From: an uncultured Paracoccus sp.
Lineage (GTDB): Bacteria > Pseudomonadota > Alphaproteobacteria > Rhodobacterales > Rhodobacteraceae
Length of the DNA: 64,000 nucleotides
Reading direction: 5' to 3'
NCBI RefSeq assembly: GCF_945915435.1
Contig: NZ_CAMEFG010000004.1
Span: 1 to 64,000 of the forward strand
Shown one piece after another: positions 1 to 8,598 of the stretch. The translations under genes were made by a program, and so were the position numbers. The notes under the pieces are model-generated. The model did not search any database, had not been told where the DNA came from, and was given only the letters and a program-made list of their open reading frames with translations. The stretch's first letter is position 1. Each line of letters starts with the position of its first letter.

Positions 1-39
1 GCGAAGCGTCAGCGGGCGGTGGGGGCGTTTCAGGGGCAT
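1..39 (-). CDS. Possible 5' end of a minus-strand gene cut by the window edge
   Basis: An ATG at 37-39 on the minus strand opens a frame that runs off the window after 13 codons (MPLKRPHRPLTLR). A GAGG sequence lies five bases upstream, which is good ribosome-binding-site spacing. Too little is visible to assign a family. It could equally be chance, so this is a low-confidence partial call. Confidence 0.3.
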   Translation of the reverse strand, partial: MPLKRPHRPLTLR

Positions 40-132
40 GGGCGCCTCGTGTCAAATAAAGCATCGTTAGCGCGATCAGCCACGGGCCACAACCTTGCCA
101 TCCCACCCGATCAGGTGCAAAAAGGCGCTGGC

Positions 133-209
133 GGCCCCGTGGCTCAACTGGATAGAGCAGCCCCCTCCTAAGGGGCAGGTTACAGGTTCAAGTCCTGTCG
201 GGGTCACCA
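133..209 (+). tRNA. tRNA-Arg (anticodon CCT)
   Basis: The 77-nt sequence folds as a cloverleaf. The acceptor stem GGCCCCG pairs with CGGGGTC. The anticodon stem GCCCC/GGGGC encloses the loop CTCCTAA with anticodon CCT, which reads AGG (Arg). The T-arm carries GGTTCAAGTCC, and the 3' CCA is encoded. It is a single tRNA. The nearest downstream gene is on the other strand. Confidence 0.95.
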
Positions 210-270
210 TGAAAACCGGCATATGCGAAAACCGGCGCCCTGGGGCGCCGGTTCGCATATCGGTGCAAGG

Positions 271-1494
271 TTACAGCGGATGGTCGCCGGTGGCGTCGAT
301 GACGCGGGTGGGCAGGCCCAGCTTGCCCAGCAGTTCGAGGAAGGGCCTTGCGGGCAGGTCCTCGACGTTGACCATCTTCTTGACGTCCCATTCGCCCCGC
401 GCGATCAGGATCGCTGCCGCGACCGGGGGAACGCCGGCTGTATAGCTGATGCCCTGGCTGCCGACCTCGTTATAGGCGTCCTTGTGATCGGCGGTGTTGT
501 AGATGAAGACCTCGCCCGGCTTGCCGTCCTTCGTGCCCTTGACCAGATCGCCGATGCAGGTCTTGCCCTGATAATCCGGCGCAAGGCTGGCGGGGTCGGG
601 CAGGACGGCCTTGACCAGTTTCAGCGGCACGACCTCCAGCCCCTCGGCGGTGGTGACGGGCTGTTCGGACAGCAGGCCAAGGCTGTTCAGCACGGTAAAG
701 ACGTTGATGTAATGGTCCCCGAAGCCCATCCAGAAGCGCACGTCCGAATCGGGATAGCGCGCGGACAGGCTGTGGATCTCGTCATGGCCCGACAGATAGG
801 CGGTGCGCTTGCCGACCACGGGCAGGTCCCATTCGCGACCGACCTCGAACATGCGGTTCTGCTTCCACTCGCCGCCCTGCCAGGAATAGACGGTGCCGGT
901 GAATTCGCGGAAGTTGATTTCGGGGTCGAAATTCGTGGCGAAATAACGGCCATGCGAACCGGCGTTGATGTCCACGATGTCGATGCTGTCGATCTTGTCG
1001 AAATATTCGTCCTCGGCCAGCCGCGCATAGGCATTGACCACGCCCGGATCGAAGCCCACGCCCAGGATGGCGGTGACGCCTGCATTTTCGCAGGCCTCGC
1101 GCTTTTTCCATTCGTAATTCGCATACCAAGGCGGGGTTTCGCAGATCTTGGAGGGGTCTTCGTGGATGGCCGTGTCCATATAAGCCGCGCCGGTCTCGAT
1201 ACACGCATCCAGCACGGTCATGTTGACGAAGGGCGAACCGACGTTGATGACGATGGCGATGTCATGCGCGGCGATCAGACCGGCCACAGCCTTGCTGTCC
1301 ATCGCATCCAGCGCATGGCTGGTGAATTCGGCCTGATGGCCCTTGTCCCTGATACTGGCGATGATCTCATCCGCCTTGGATTGCGTTCGGCTGGCGATAT
1401 GCAGCGCGCCGAATTCGGCGGCGTTCTGCGCGACCTTGTGCGCCGTCACCTGAGCGACGCCACCCGCGCCGATGATGAGAACATTCTTTGCCAA
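271..1494 (-). CDS. Carboxynorspermidine synthase (saccharopine dehydrogenase family)
   Basis: This 407-residue protein is predicted to be the NADPH-dependent enzyme that condenses aspartate semialdehyde with a diamine to give carboxy(nor)spermidine, the alternative polyamine route. The N-terminus has a Rossmann nucleotide-binding loop (VLIIGAGGVAQ), and the rest matches the saccharopine dehydrogenase/CANSDH fold. The start is a TTG at 1494 with AGGAGA six bases upstream; no in-frame ATG fits as well. It lies 32 bp downstream of nspC on the same strand, so the two consecutive pathway enzymes form an operon. A true lysine-pathway saccharopine dehydrogenase is less likely because of the nspC partner. 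Confidence 0.9.
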   Translation of the reverse strand: MAKNVLIIGAGGVAQVTAHKVAQNAAEFGALHIASRTQSKADEIIASIRDKGHQAEFTSHALDAMDSKAVAGLIAAHDIAIVINVGSPFVNMTVLDACIETGAAYMDTAIHEDPSKICETPPWYANYEWKKREACENAGVTAILGVGFDPGVVNAYARLAEDEYFDKIDSIDIVDINAGSHGRYFATNFDPEINFREFTGTVYSWQGGEWKQNRMFEVGREWDLPVVGKRTAYLSGHDEIHSLSARYPDSDVRFWMGFGDHYINVFTVLNSLGLLSEQPVTTAEGLEVVPLKLVKAVLPDPASLAPDYQGKTCIGDLVKGTKDGKPGEVFIYNTADHKDAYNEVGSQGISYTAGVPPVAAAILIARGEWDVKKMVNVEDLPARPFLELLGKLGLPTRVIDATGDHPL

Positions 1495-1526
1495 TTCAGT
1501 CTCCTTGCTTTGCTGGCTGAACAGGG

Positions 1527-2627
1527 TCAGGACAGGCTGTCCTTGTAGTCGTCATAGGTAAAGCTGCGGATCAGCCGGGTTTCGCCGCCTTCATCGCGGA
1601 TCGCGATGGCGGGCATGTTAACACCGTTGAACCAGTTTTTCTTGACCATCGTGTAACCGGCGGCATCCGCGATGCTGATGCGGTCGCCGATCTTCAGCGG
1701 CTGCGCGAAACGCGCGTCCCCGAAGATGTCGCCCGCAAGGCAGGTCTTGCCCGCGATCTGGTATTCATGCGCGCCCTCTTGCGGCAGTTTCGCGGTTTCG
1801 CGATAGATCAGCAGGTCCAGCATATGCGCCTCGATGGAACTGTCCACGATGGCGACCTGCTTGCCGTTGTCGATCAGGTCCAGCACCGTGACTTCGAGGC
1901 TGGTCGAGTTGGTGATGCTGGCCTCGCCCGGTTCCAGATAGACCTGCACGCCGAAACGATCGGCGAAGGCGCGCAGCCGCCGGGCCAGATCGTCCAGCGG
2001 ATAGCCCTCGCCCGTGAAATGGATGCCGCCGCCAAGGGAAACCCAGTCCAGTTTTTCCAGGAAGGCGCCGAATTCGCGCTCGATCCGGGTCAATTGCTGG
2101 TCGAACAGCGCGAAATCGCCGTTTTCGCAGTTGTAATGGATCATCACGCCGCTGATGCGGTCCAGCGCGGCGTTCAGGCGCGCCGGATCCCATTCACCAA
2201 GGCGGCTGAACGGACGCGCCGGGTCGGCGAGGTCGAATCCGCTGGTCGAAAAGCGCGGGTTCAGCCGCAGCCCGGTCGCGATGCCTGCCGCCTTTTCGCC
2301 GAATCGGTCGAGCTGGCCAAGGCTGTTGAAGATGATCTTGTCGGCGTAGCCGATGGCCTCGTCGATCTCATGATCCGCCCAGGCGACGGAATAGGCGTGG
2401 GTTTCCTTGCCGAACTCCTCGCGCCCCAGCCGCAATTCGAACAGCGAAGACGAGGTGGTGCCGTCCATGAAGGGCCGCATGAAGTCGAAGGCCGACCATG
2501 TGGCGAAGCATTTCAGCGCCAGCAGGCACTTCGCCCCGGACGCCTCGCGCAGATGGGCGATCCGCTCCATGTTCCGGCGCAGTCGGGCCAGGTCGATGAG
2601 GTAATGGGGCGTCTGAAGATCCGTCAT
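1527..2627 (-). CDS. nspC: Carboxynorspermidine decarboxylase
   Basis: A 366-residue PLP enzyme of the alanine-racemase-fold decarboxylase family that decarboxylates carboxynorspermidine or carboxyspermidine to norspermidine or spermidine. The N-terminal segment contains the PLP lysine region (CLLALKCFA, Lys in LALKCF). Further in are the glycine-rich phosphate-binding SLGGGIHF and the EPGEA motif of the group. An open frame extends upstream, but that extension is low-complexity R/P/A-rich and the ATG at 2627 fits the family N-terminus (MTDLQTPHYLIDL). It is the first gene of a two-gene operon with carboxynorspermidine synthase. Confidence 0.93.
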   Translation of the reverse strand: MTDLQTPHYLIDLARLRRNMERIAHLREASGAKCLLALKCFATWSAFDFMRPFMDGTTSSSLFELRLGREEFGKETHAYSVAWADHEIDEAIGYADKIIFNSLGQLDRFGEKAAGIATGLRLNPRFSTSGFDLADPARPFSRLGEWDPARLNAALDRISGVMIHYNCENGDFALFDQQLTRIEREFGAFLEKLDWVSLGGGIHFTGEGYPLDDLARRLRAFADRFGVQVYLEPGEASITNSTSLEVTVLDLIDNGKQVAIVDSSIEAHMLDLLIYRETAKLPQEGAHEYQIAGKTCLAGDIFGDARFAQPLKIGDRISIADAAGYTMVKKNWFNGVNMPAIAIRDEGGETRLIRSFTYDDYKDSLS

Positions 2628-2777
2628 CGGCGAACACCTTGGTAAACTGCTCGGAAAGGCGCGATATAGGGGCAGTAGCATGGTTTCGCAAGGAAGCGTA
2701 ACGACCGGGTGACAGCGGCGCGAATTGGCCGCCCTGCCCCGTTGCGGGGGTTTCGCGGCTTCTGCTAGCAAGGAAAG

Positions 2778-2796
2778 GCCGGGCCTTTCGCCCGGC
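2778..2796 (+). promoter_or_regulatory. Leader hairpin just upstream of the BadF-type kinase gene
   Basis: A perfect 7-bp inverted repeat, GCCGGGC and GCCCGGC, with a 5-nt loop ends 18 nt before the ATG at 2815. It is not followed by a T-run, so it does not look like a standard terminator. It could hinder ribosome access or mark the end of a short leader. Function is inferred only from position. Confidence 0.35.
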
Positions 2797-2814
2797 GCGA
2801 AGAAGGGGTTGGGG

Positions 2815-3651
2815 ATGGAGTTCTTTCTGGGTCTGGACGGCGGCGGGACCGGATGCCGGGCGGTGCTGGCCGACCTGCGGGGGCACGAGATCGGGCGGGC
2901 CGAGGGCGGGCCTGCCAATATCAATTCCGATCCCCAGGGGGCGCTGGCGACGATCCGCCAGGTGGCCGCGCAGGTGCTGGACGGGCGCGATCCGGCGCAG
3001 GTGACCGCCTGCCTGGGGCTGGCGGGGGCCAATATCTCGAACGCGGACGAATGGCTGGTGCCGCTCTTGCCCTTTGGGCGGGCGCGGGTGGTCCATGACG
3101 CGACCACCTCGGTCGCGGGGGCGATCGGGATGGATGACGGCATCGTCGCGGCGATCGGGACCGGCTCGGTCCTCTCGCGGCAGTTGGCCGGGCGGGTGCT
3201 GACCATCGGCGGATGGGGCATGCACCTGGGCGACGAGGCCAGCGGCGCGTGGATCGGCCGCCACCTGATGACACGGGCCTTGCATGCGCTGGACGGGCTG
3301 GTGCCCGACAGCCCCCTGACCACCGCGCTGCGCCAAGACATGGGGGGCGCGCAAAGCATCGTCGAGTTCGCGCAATCCGCCCCGCCTGCCGAAATCGCCA
3401 GAGTCGCGCGGCGGATACTGGACGCCCCCGACGACCCCGCCACGCAAGAGGTGCTGGCCAAGGCCGACACCTACCTGCTGCGCGCCATCGACCGCTTGCA
3501 GGAAGGCGCGGCGCTGCCGGTGACCTTCACCGGGGGGCTGGGGCCGGTCTTTGCCGAAAGGCTGGGTGCGGGGATGGAGCTGCGCGCCGCGCGCGGCACG
3601 GCGCTGGACGGCGCGCTGTTGCTGGCGCGCCGGATGGGCGGGGCAGGCTAA
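2815..3651 (+). CDS. BadF/BadG/BcrA/BcrD-type ATPase, N-acetylglucosamine kinase-like
   Basis: This 278-residue protein is a cytoplasmic member of the acetate/sugar kinase/Hsc70/actin (ASKHA) superfamily. Residues 4-15 hold the phosphate-1 loop (FLGLDGGGTGCRA), a mid-protein phosphate-2 motif reads IGTGSVLS, and GGWGMHLGDEASG is the adenosine-region signature found in GlcNAc kinases. The likely role is ATP-dependent phosphorylation of an amino sugar from cell-wall turnover; the substrate is inferred. The start at 2815 was chosen because the upstream in-frame extension is unlike the family and covers a hairpin. No sugar transporter or phosphatase lies beside it. Confidence 0.82.
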   Translation: MEFFLGLDGGGTGCRAVLADLRGHEIGRAEGGPANINSDPQGALATIRQVAAQVLDGRDPAQVTACLGLAGANISNADEWLVPLLPFGRARVVHDATTSVAGAIGMDDGIVAAIGTGSVLSRQLAGRVLTIGGWGMHLGDEASGAWIGRHLMTRALHALDGLVPDSPLTTALRQDMGGAQSIVEFAQSAPPAEIARVARRILDAPDDPATQEVLAKADTYLLRAIDRLQEGAALPVTFTGGLGPVFAERLGAGMELRAARGTALDGALLLARRMGGAG

Positions 3652-3658
3652 GGGGGGA

Positions 3659-4117
3659 CTAGTCGTCCACCACCGCCAGGATCTGCGGCAGCGCCGGGCA
3701 GGGCAGCAACTGGTTGCGGGCGACATCGGCCAGCGTGTGGTTGTGCAAAAAGACATAGACATGCGCCGACAGGCTTTCCCACAGCCGGTTCGACAGGGTC
3801 TGCGCCCGCGATCCCGACACGCCCCCCGTCACGCCCGCGCCGACATGCAGCGCGCTGACGGTTTCATCGACGGCCTCCAGCACCTCGGCCACGCGCACCT
3901 CGCTTGGCGGGCGGGCCAGCCGGTAGCCGCCGCCGGGACCGCGCACCGATTCGACCAGCCCGGCGCGGCGCAGCCGGACGAAAAGCTGTTCCAGATAGGG
4001 CAGCGAGATATCCTGACGCTGCGAAATCTCGGCCAGCGAGGTCAGGTCGTCGGGCTTGGCGATGGCCAGATCGACCAGCGCGACCATCGCGTAACGGCCC
4101 TTGGTGGAAAGCTTCAT
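3659..4117 (-). CDS. iscR: Rrf2-family transcriptional regulator IscR
   Basis: A 152-residue winged-helix regulator of Fe-S cluster biogenesis. The start MKLSTKGRYAMVAL is the classical IscR N-terminus. The ATG at 4117 has GAGAGGA at proper spacing; a GTG six bases upstream is too close to that site. The wing region GPGGGYRLARP is present. The three clustered cysteines used for [2Fe-2S] binding in E. coli IscR are absent; that stretch reads HVGAGVTGGVSGSR. The only cysteine is Cys140 near the C-terminus (LLPCPALP). This matches the single-cysteine Rhodobacterales type. It is divergent from a hydrolase gene. The suf genes often near iscR are not here. Confidence 0.9.
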   Translation of the reverse strand: MKLSTKGRYAMVALVDLAIAKPDDLTSLAEISQRQDISLPYLEQLFVRLRRAGLVESVRGPGGGYRLARPPSEVRVAEVLEAVDETVSALHVGAGVTGGVSGSRAQTLSNRLWESLSAHVYVFLHNHTLADVARNQLLPCPALPQILAVVDD

Positions 4118-4299
4118 TCTCACATCCTCTCAATTCGCGCGCAAACGCGGGGGTGCAGCAAGATTGACGGCGGGGCGCGCTTCGGGCTAAGCGGCCAAAG
4201 CTGTCCTGCCGTCGCTTGCGTTCCACATGCGTGCTTCCCAGATATTCGTCTAAAGCCGCACCGTCCGAGCGTCAAGAAATCCGAGTTTGAAGGAAGTCC

Positions 4300-4959
4300 A
4301 TGCCTGAACTGATTTTCCCCGGTCCCGAAGGTCGCCTGGAAGGGCGCTACCACCCCCAGTCCAAGCCCGATGCGCCCATCGCCATCGTGCTGCATCCTCA
4401 CCCCCAATTCGGCGGGACGATGAACAACCGGGTGGTCTACAACCTGCATTATGCGTTTCACAACATGGGCTTTACCGTCCTGCGCTTCAACTTCCGGGGC
4501 GTGGGCCGCAGCCAGGGCGAATTCGACCAGGGCATCGGCGAGTTGTCCGATGCGGCGTCCGCGCTGGACTATCTGCAAGCGATGAACCCCAATTCCAAGC
4601 ATTGCTGGGTCGCCGGCTTCAGCTTCGGCGCGTGGATCGGGATGCAGCTTCTGATGCGCCGCCCCGAGATCACCGGCTTCGTCAGCGTCGCGCCGCCCGC
4701 GAACATGTATGATTTCAGCTTCCTCGCGCCCTGCCCCTCGTCGGGGCTGATCATCAACGGCACCGCCGACCGCGTGGCGCCCGCACGCGACACCCATTCG
4801 CTGGTCGCCAAGCTGCGCGAGCAGAAGGGCATCACCGTCAGCCACGAGGAAGTCGAGGGCGCGGACCACTTCTTCCGCGACGACGAGGCGCATATGAAGC
4901 CGATGATCCAGACCGTCCAGACCTATGTGCGCCGCCGCCTGACGGAAACGACGCGCTGA
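4300..4959 (+). CDS. Alpha/beta hydrolase (serine hydrolase)
   Basis: A 219-residue cytoplasmic alpha/beta hydrolase. The nucleophile elbow is GFSFGA, the strand before the first helix reads LHPHPQFGGTMNN, and a late ADHFF supplies the catalytic His. It resembles the conserved short hydrolases that accompany iscR/suf genes in Rhodobacterales. GAAGGA stands seven bases before the ATG. It is divergent from iscR across 182 bp, so the two may share control. The substrate is unknown. Confidence 0.8.
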   Translation: MPELIFPGPEGRLEGRYHPQSKPDAPIAIVLHPHPQFGGTMNNRVVYNLHYAFHNMGFTVLRFNFRGVGRSQGEFDQGIGELSDAASALDYLQAMNPNSKHCWVAGFSFGAWIGMQLLMRRPEITGFVSVAPPANMYDFSFLAPCPSSGLIINGTADRVAPARDTHSLVAKLREQKGITVSHEEVEGADHFFRDDEAHMKPMIQTVQTYVRRRLTETTR

Positions 4960-4969
4960 AAGGCGGCCC

Positions 4970-4997
4970 AAAGGCGCGGGGCCGGACCCGCGCCTTT
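4970..4997. terminator. Bidirectional terminator between hydrolase and map
   Basis: An 11-bp perfect inverted repeat (AAAGGCGCGGG / CCCGCGCCTTT) with a 6-nt loop sits between two convergent genes. It carries A and T triplets at the stem ends in both directions. Its left arm starts 11 bases past the hydrolase stop and its right arm touches the map stop codon. Confidence 0.75.
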
Positions 4998-5800
4998 CAG
5001 CCCATCGCGGGCAGAAACAGCCCGCCGGGCGAGAGGGTGAATATCTCGCACCCGTCCGCCGTCACGCCGATGGAATGCTCGAACTGCGCCGACAGCGACT
5101 TGTCGCGGGTCACGGCGGTCCAGTCGTCGGCAAGGATCTTGGTCTCGGGACGGCCGAGGTTGATCATGGGTTCGATGGTGAAGAACATCCCCTCCTCGAT
5201 CACCGGGCCTTTGCCGGGGCGGCCATAATGCAGCACGTTCGGCGGTGCGTGGAAGGTCCGGCCAAGCCCGTGGCCGCAGAAATCGCGCACCACCGACATG
5301 CGCTGGCCTTCGGCATGGGACTGGATCGCATGGCCGATGTCGCCGAAGGTGGCGCCGGGGCGGACAGCCTCGATCCCGCGCATCAGGCTGTCGTGGGTGA
5401 CCTGGATCAGCCGCTCGGCCTTGCGGCTGGCGCGGCCTGCGACATACATCCGGCTGGTGTCGCCATACCAGCCATCCACGATCACCGTCACGTCGATGTT
5501 CAGGATATCGCCGTCCTTCAGCACCTTGTCGCCCGGAATACCGTGGCAGACGACATGGTTCACGCTGATGCAGCTTGCGTGCTGATAGCCGCGATATCCG
5601 ATCGTGGCGCTGGTGCTGCCCAGTTCGGTGACGCGGCGGTTTATGAAATCGTCCAGCTCGCCCGTGGTGACGCCGGGGGCGATCAGCGGCCCGACCTCAT
5701 CGAGGATCTGCGCGGCGACCTGCCCGGCGGCATGCATCCCCGCGAAATCATCGGGGTTGTGGATGCGGATACCCTCTTTCGTCAGCCTGCCGTCGTTCAT
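4997..5800 (-). CDS. map: Methionine aminopeptidase, type I
   Basis: A 267-residue enzyme that removes the initiator methionine from nascent proteins in the cytoplasm. The metal-binding residues are visible: two Asp in NIDVTVIVDGWYGDTS, His in CGHGLGRTFH, Glu in FTIEPM and Glu in AQFEHSI. Length is normal for the bacterial type Ia form. The ATG at 5800 has GAGGA upstream; the longer frame to 5989 overlaps the next gene's leader and lacks family similarity. It is divergent from the molybdopterin-binding domain gene. Confidence 0.96.
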   Translation of the reverse strand: MNDGRLTKEGIRIHNPDDFAGMHAAGQVAAQILDEVGPLIAPGVTTGELDDFINRRVTELGSTSATIGYRGYQHASCISVNHVVCHGIPGDKVLKDGDILNIDVTVIVDGWYGDTSRMYVAGRASRKAERLIQVTHDSLMRGIEAVRPGATFGDIGHAIQSHAEGQRMSVVRDFCGHGLGRTFHAPPNVLHYGRPGKGPVIEEGMFFTIEPMINLGRPETKILADDWTAVTRDKSLSAQFEHSIGVTADGCEIFTLSPGGLFLPAMG

Positions 5801-5912
5801 CGCGTCCTCGCATTCATGGTCAGGCCACAGATAGACCCCCAAGGGCACTTGTTCCAGCCCCTGACGCGGACCTATACCTTTATGCGGGACGAACAGCTTG
5901 GGAAATCGGCAG

Positions 5913-6653
5913 ATGCAATCGGACAACCCCACCGCGGCCATCCTCGTGATCGGCGACGAAATCCTGTCGGGCCGCACGCGCGAGGGCAATGCCCATTACC
6001 TGTCTCAGGTCCTGAACAGCATCGGCATCGACCTGCGCGAGGTCCGCATCGTCGCCGACGATCAGGACCAGATCGTCGCCGCGATCCGGGCGCTGGACAA
6101 TTCGCTTGGCGGGGCCTGGGACATGCTGTTCACCAGCGGGGGCATCGGGCCGACCCATGACGACATCACCGCCGACGCGGTGGCCAAGGCGTTCGGCACC
6201 GGCATTTCCATCAACCCCGAGGCGCGCGCCATCCTGGAAAGGAACTGGGGCAGCCGCGGTGTCGAGGTGACCGAGAACCGCCTGCGCATGGCCCGCATCC
6301 CCCACGGCGCCGCGCTGATCGAGAACGGGGTTTCCGCCGCGCCGGGTTTCCGCATCGGCAATACCTACGTCATGGCGGGCGTGCCCGAGGTCTTCAAGGC
6401 GATGGTGGAATCCGTCCGCCCCGGCCTTGCCACGGGCCGCGCCACCGTCAGCGAGGCGCTGGAGGTCCTGCGCCCCGAATCCGACGTGGCCGACCCCCTC
6501 CGCGAAGTGGCGGCGGAGTTCGCGGACCTCTCGCTAGGGTCATATCCGTTCAAGCGCGGCGACCGCTATGGCACCAGCCTGGTGATCCGGGGGCTGGACC
6601 AGACCCGCGTGACCGATGCGATGACGCGGTTGCGCGAAAGGCTGGCCCTGTGA
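5913..6653 (+). CDS. Molybdopterin-binding (CinA N-terminal/MoaB-type) domain protein
   Basis: This 246-residue protein has a MoCF-type domain at residues 8-170, shown by the start AILVIGDEILSGRTREGN and the GGIGPTHDDIT motif. It has no C-terminal nicotinamide-nucleotide amidase domain, so it is the short competence/damage-inducible-like form and not full CinA. The exact biochemical role of such stand-alone proteins is not settled. The ATG at 5913 is preferred over an upstream TTG. Its stop overlaps the GTG start of the acetyltransferase gene by four bases, so the two are translationally coupled. Confidence 0.85.
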   Translation: MQSDNPTAAILVIGDEILSGRTREGNAHYLSQVLNSIGIDLREVRIVADDQDQIVAAIRALDNSLGGAWDMLFTSGGIGPTHDDITADAVAKAFGTGISINPEARAILERNWGSRGVEVTENRLRMARIPHGAALIENGVSAAPGFRIGNTYVMAGVPEVFKAMVESVRPGLATGRATVSEALEVLRPESDVADPLREVAAEFADLSLGSYPFKRGDRYGTSLVIRGLDQTRVTDAMTRLRERLAL

Positions 6654-7360
6654 TCGGCGACGCCGCGCTGCGCCTCGCCTTTGAAGAAACATGGCCCGCC
6701 GCCGAATACCGCGATGCGGGCGGCTTTCGCGTCGGACGGGGGCTTGGCGCGGGCGGGCGGGTCGGCTCGGCCCGGCCGCTGGACGGCTGGACGCCCCAGG
6801 GGATCGAAGCGGCCATCCGCCAGCATCGCGAATGGGACCAGCCGCCGCTGTTTCGCGCCGCGCAGGACGACCTGCCGCTGGCCGAAGCCTTGCGCACACG
6901 CGGCCTTGCCCCCTCCAGGCCCACCGCCGTCATGCAGATCGCGGCTGGGCGCCTGACCGATGCCACGCCGCCGCCCCTGACCGCGCTGCGCAGTTGGCCG
7001 CCGCTGGCGATCCAGTCCCGGATCTGGTCCGAGGGCGGCATCGACGATGCCCGGCAGGCCGTGATGCGGCGCACCGCCCTGCCCCGCAGCGCAATCCTGG
7101 GGCGGATCCGCGACCGCGCGGGCGGCGCGGCCTTCGTCGCGGTGGCGGGCGATGTCGCCATGCTGCACGCGCTGGAAATCGCGCGGGACGCGCGCCGCCT
7201 GGGGCTGGCGCAATGGCTGGTGCGCGAGGCGGGCTTCTTCGCTGCCGAGAACGGCGCCTCGCGGTTGGCGCTGGCGGTGACGCTAGCGAACCGGCCCGCC
7301 GTGGCGCTATACGAAAAGCTGGGGTTCGAGCAGGTCGGGGTCTATGATTACTGGTCCTGA
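6650..7360 (+). CDS. GNAT-family N-acetyltransferase
   Basis: A 236-residue protein whose C-terminal half carries the GNAT acetyl-CoA fold: ALEIARDARRLGLAQWLVR corresponds to the pyrophosphate-binding region, and VTLANRPAVALYEKLGFEQV is the typical motif B ending. The acceptor is unknown. It starts with GTG at 6650, overlapping the preceding stop (GTGA). Its 3' end overlaps the convergent downstream gene by 13 bp. Confidence 0.83.
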   Translation: MIGDAALRLAFEETWPAAEYRDAGGFRVGRGLGAGGRVGSARPLDGWTPQGIEAAIRQHREWDQPPLFRAAQDDLPLAEALRTRGLAPSRPTAVMQIAAGRLTDATPPPLTALRSWPPLAIQSRIWSEGGIDDARQAVMRRTALPRSAILGRIRDRAGGAAFVAVAGDVAMLHALEIARDARRLGLAQWLVREAGFFAAENGASRLALAVTLANRPAVALYEKLGFEQVGVYDYWS

Positions 7361-7758
7361 CCCTGCCCGCGCCCCGGATTCAGGGCGATACGGCGGAATT
7401 CGCGCTTGAGCAGCTCGATTTCCGTCTTGAGCAGGTTTATTTCCGCCAGCAGGTCCTGATCCAGCACCCCGCCCGCCATCAAGGGCAGCGTGGCAAGGCG
7501 GATCGCGCCGGGCAGGGGCGGCCCGGCCCCTTCGCCCTCATCGGCAAGCAGGACGAAGCTGTGGACGCCCTCGGCCAGCCGCTCGGGCGGGATGGCGACG
7601 GCAACGCGCCAGCCCCGGTCGCCTTCGTCGGTCAGGCGGGCGGGGGCGACGGTTTCGCCCAGATGGGTCAGGATCACGCGCCGCGGCGGCTGGGGCGCTT
7701 GCAGCAGGCCCTGCCAGACCCCGCCCTTGAAGCTGATCGTCTCGAACTGGTCGGTCAT
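7348..7758 (-). CDS. Conserved hypothetical protein with C-terminal coiled coil
   Basis: A 136-residue protein of unknown function. The N-terminal two thirds look beta-rich. Residues from about 98 to 122 (LDQDLLAEINLLKTEIELLK) form a heptad-like helix likely to oligomerise. There is no signal peptide or membrane segment. It is encoded 45 bp downstream of the broken DUF6478-like gene on the same strand and overlaps the acetyltransferase gene tail to tail by 13 bp. Confidence 0.65.
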   Translation of the reverse strand: MTDQFETISFKGGVWQGLLQAPQPPRRVILTHLGETVAPARLTDEGDRGWRVAVAIPPERLAEGVHSFVLLADEGEGAGPPLPGAIRLATLPLMAGGVLDQDLLAEINLLKTEIELLKREFRRIALNPGRGQGQDQ

Positions 7759-7803
7759 CCGAAATTCCCCTGCGGGCTTGTCCGGCCCGCCTGAAAGATT
7801 GTG

Positions 7804-8588
7804 TCAAAAATCCGCGCGCAAATGGCGCGACATGAAAAGTTCGCGTATTTCCAAAGCGTTCATATGGGGTGATTCAAAGATCAGGTCGATCCAGCACTTT
7901 TCCAGGCGCTTCTCGTTGATCTCGGTATAGGCCAGGTCGAACTCGACCACATGGCGGCTTTCGGCCCCCGGTCCCAGCATGCCAAGCGGATGCGTGACCT
8001 GATCGGTATTCGGCCCGTTCGCGACGTTCAGCCGCGCATAGACGCCCATCTCGCGCTCCAGCACCAAGCCGGTTTCCATGCGCAGAATATGGCTTTGGGT
8101 CAGCCCCTCCAGCGCGCCGTCGGGCAGATCGAAGGACACGGCAAGGTAGTTGCCGGCAAAGCCGAACACCTCCATCCGCAGCCCGAAGGGCGACAGGTCG
8201 GTGGCGCGCAGGTTGGGCACCTGCTCCAGGATCAGCGCACGTTCGGGGCAATCGTGCCAGACCGCCGCCTGACCCCCAAGCGTCGCGCCGTTTTCCGGCG
8301 CGGCAATGCAGAAGGCCGGATCTGCGCGCTGAGGAAATCGGGCCGCCAGCGCCAGTCCGTGCCCACGGGCAGGTGCAGCGCGTCCAGTTCCTCGCGCGCC
8401 AGTTCGTTGCGCCGGTCGGTCCGTATCAGGAACAGGTCCAGCTTGCGCCGCAGCGCGAAGGCATGTTCGCGCAGCAGCCTCTTGCGGGCCATGCCCAGAC
8501 CCTCGCCCGAAACCGCAAGTTCGCTCCACCCGCGATAGGCCCTTTCGCGGGTTACGCGGTCCAACCACTTGCGCGGGCGAAATGCCAT
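7804..8588 (-). pseudogene. DUF6478-like protein gene, disrupted by a frameshift
   Basis: Two overlapping minus-strand frames together make one about 260-residue protein. The first starts at the ATG at 8588 (MAFRPRKWLDRVTRERAYRG) and stays protein-like to about WRPDFLSAQIRP. The coding signal then continues one frame back (AFCIAAPENGATLGG) to the stop at 7804. The switch lies near 8305-8325 and needs one missing base or a -1 shift. No convincing slippery heptamer was seen. The family is a Rhodobacterales protein of unknown function, recalled from general resemblance. A sequencing error would also explain the break. Confidence 0.65.
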
Positions 8589-8598
8589 GCCGTCTTCC

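Noticed and set aside
223..1548. Long plus-strand frame over the carboxynorspermidine synthase gene
   Set aside because: It is antisense to a gene with clear family motifs and has a low-complexity composition typical of a shadow frame in GC-rich DNA.
4118..4299. Promoter with TTGACG in the iscR/hydrolase gap
   Set aside because: The matching -10 element is poor and the known iron box could not be aligned confidently, so no site was annotated.
8290..8340. Programmed -1 frameshift in the DUF6478-like gene
   Set aside because: No X-XXY-YYZ slippery heptamer fits the required frame at the junction; a one-base deletion or error is simpler.
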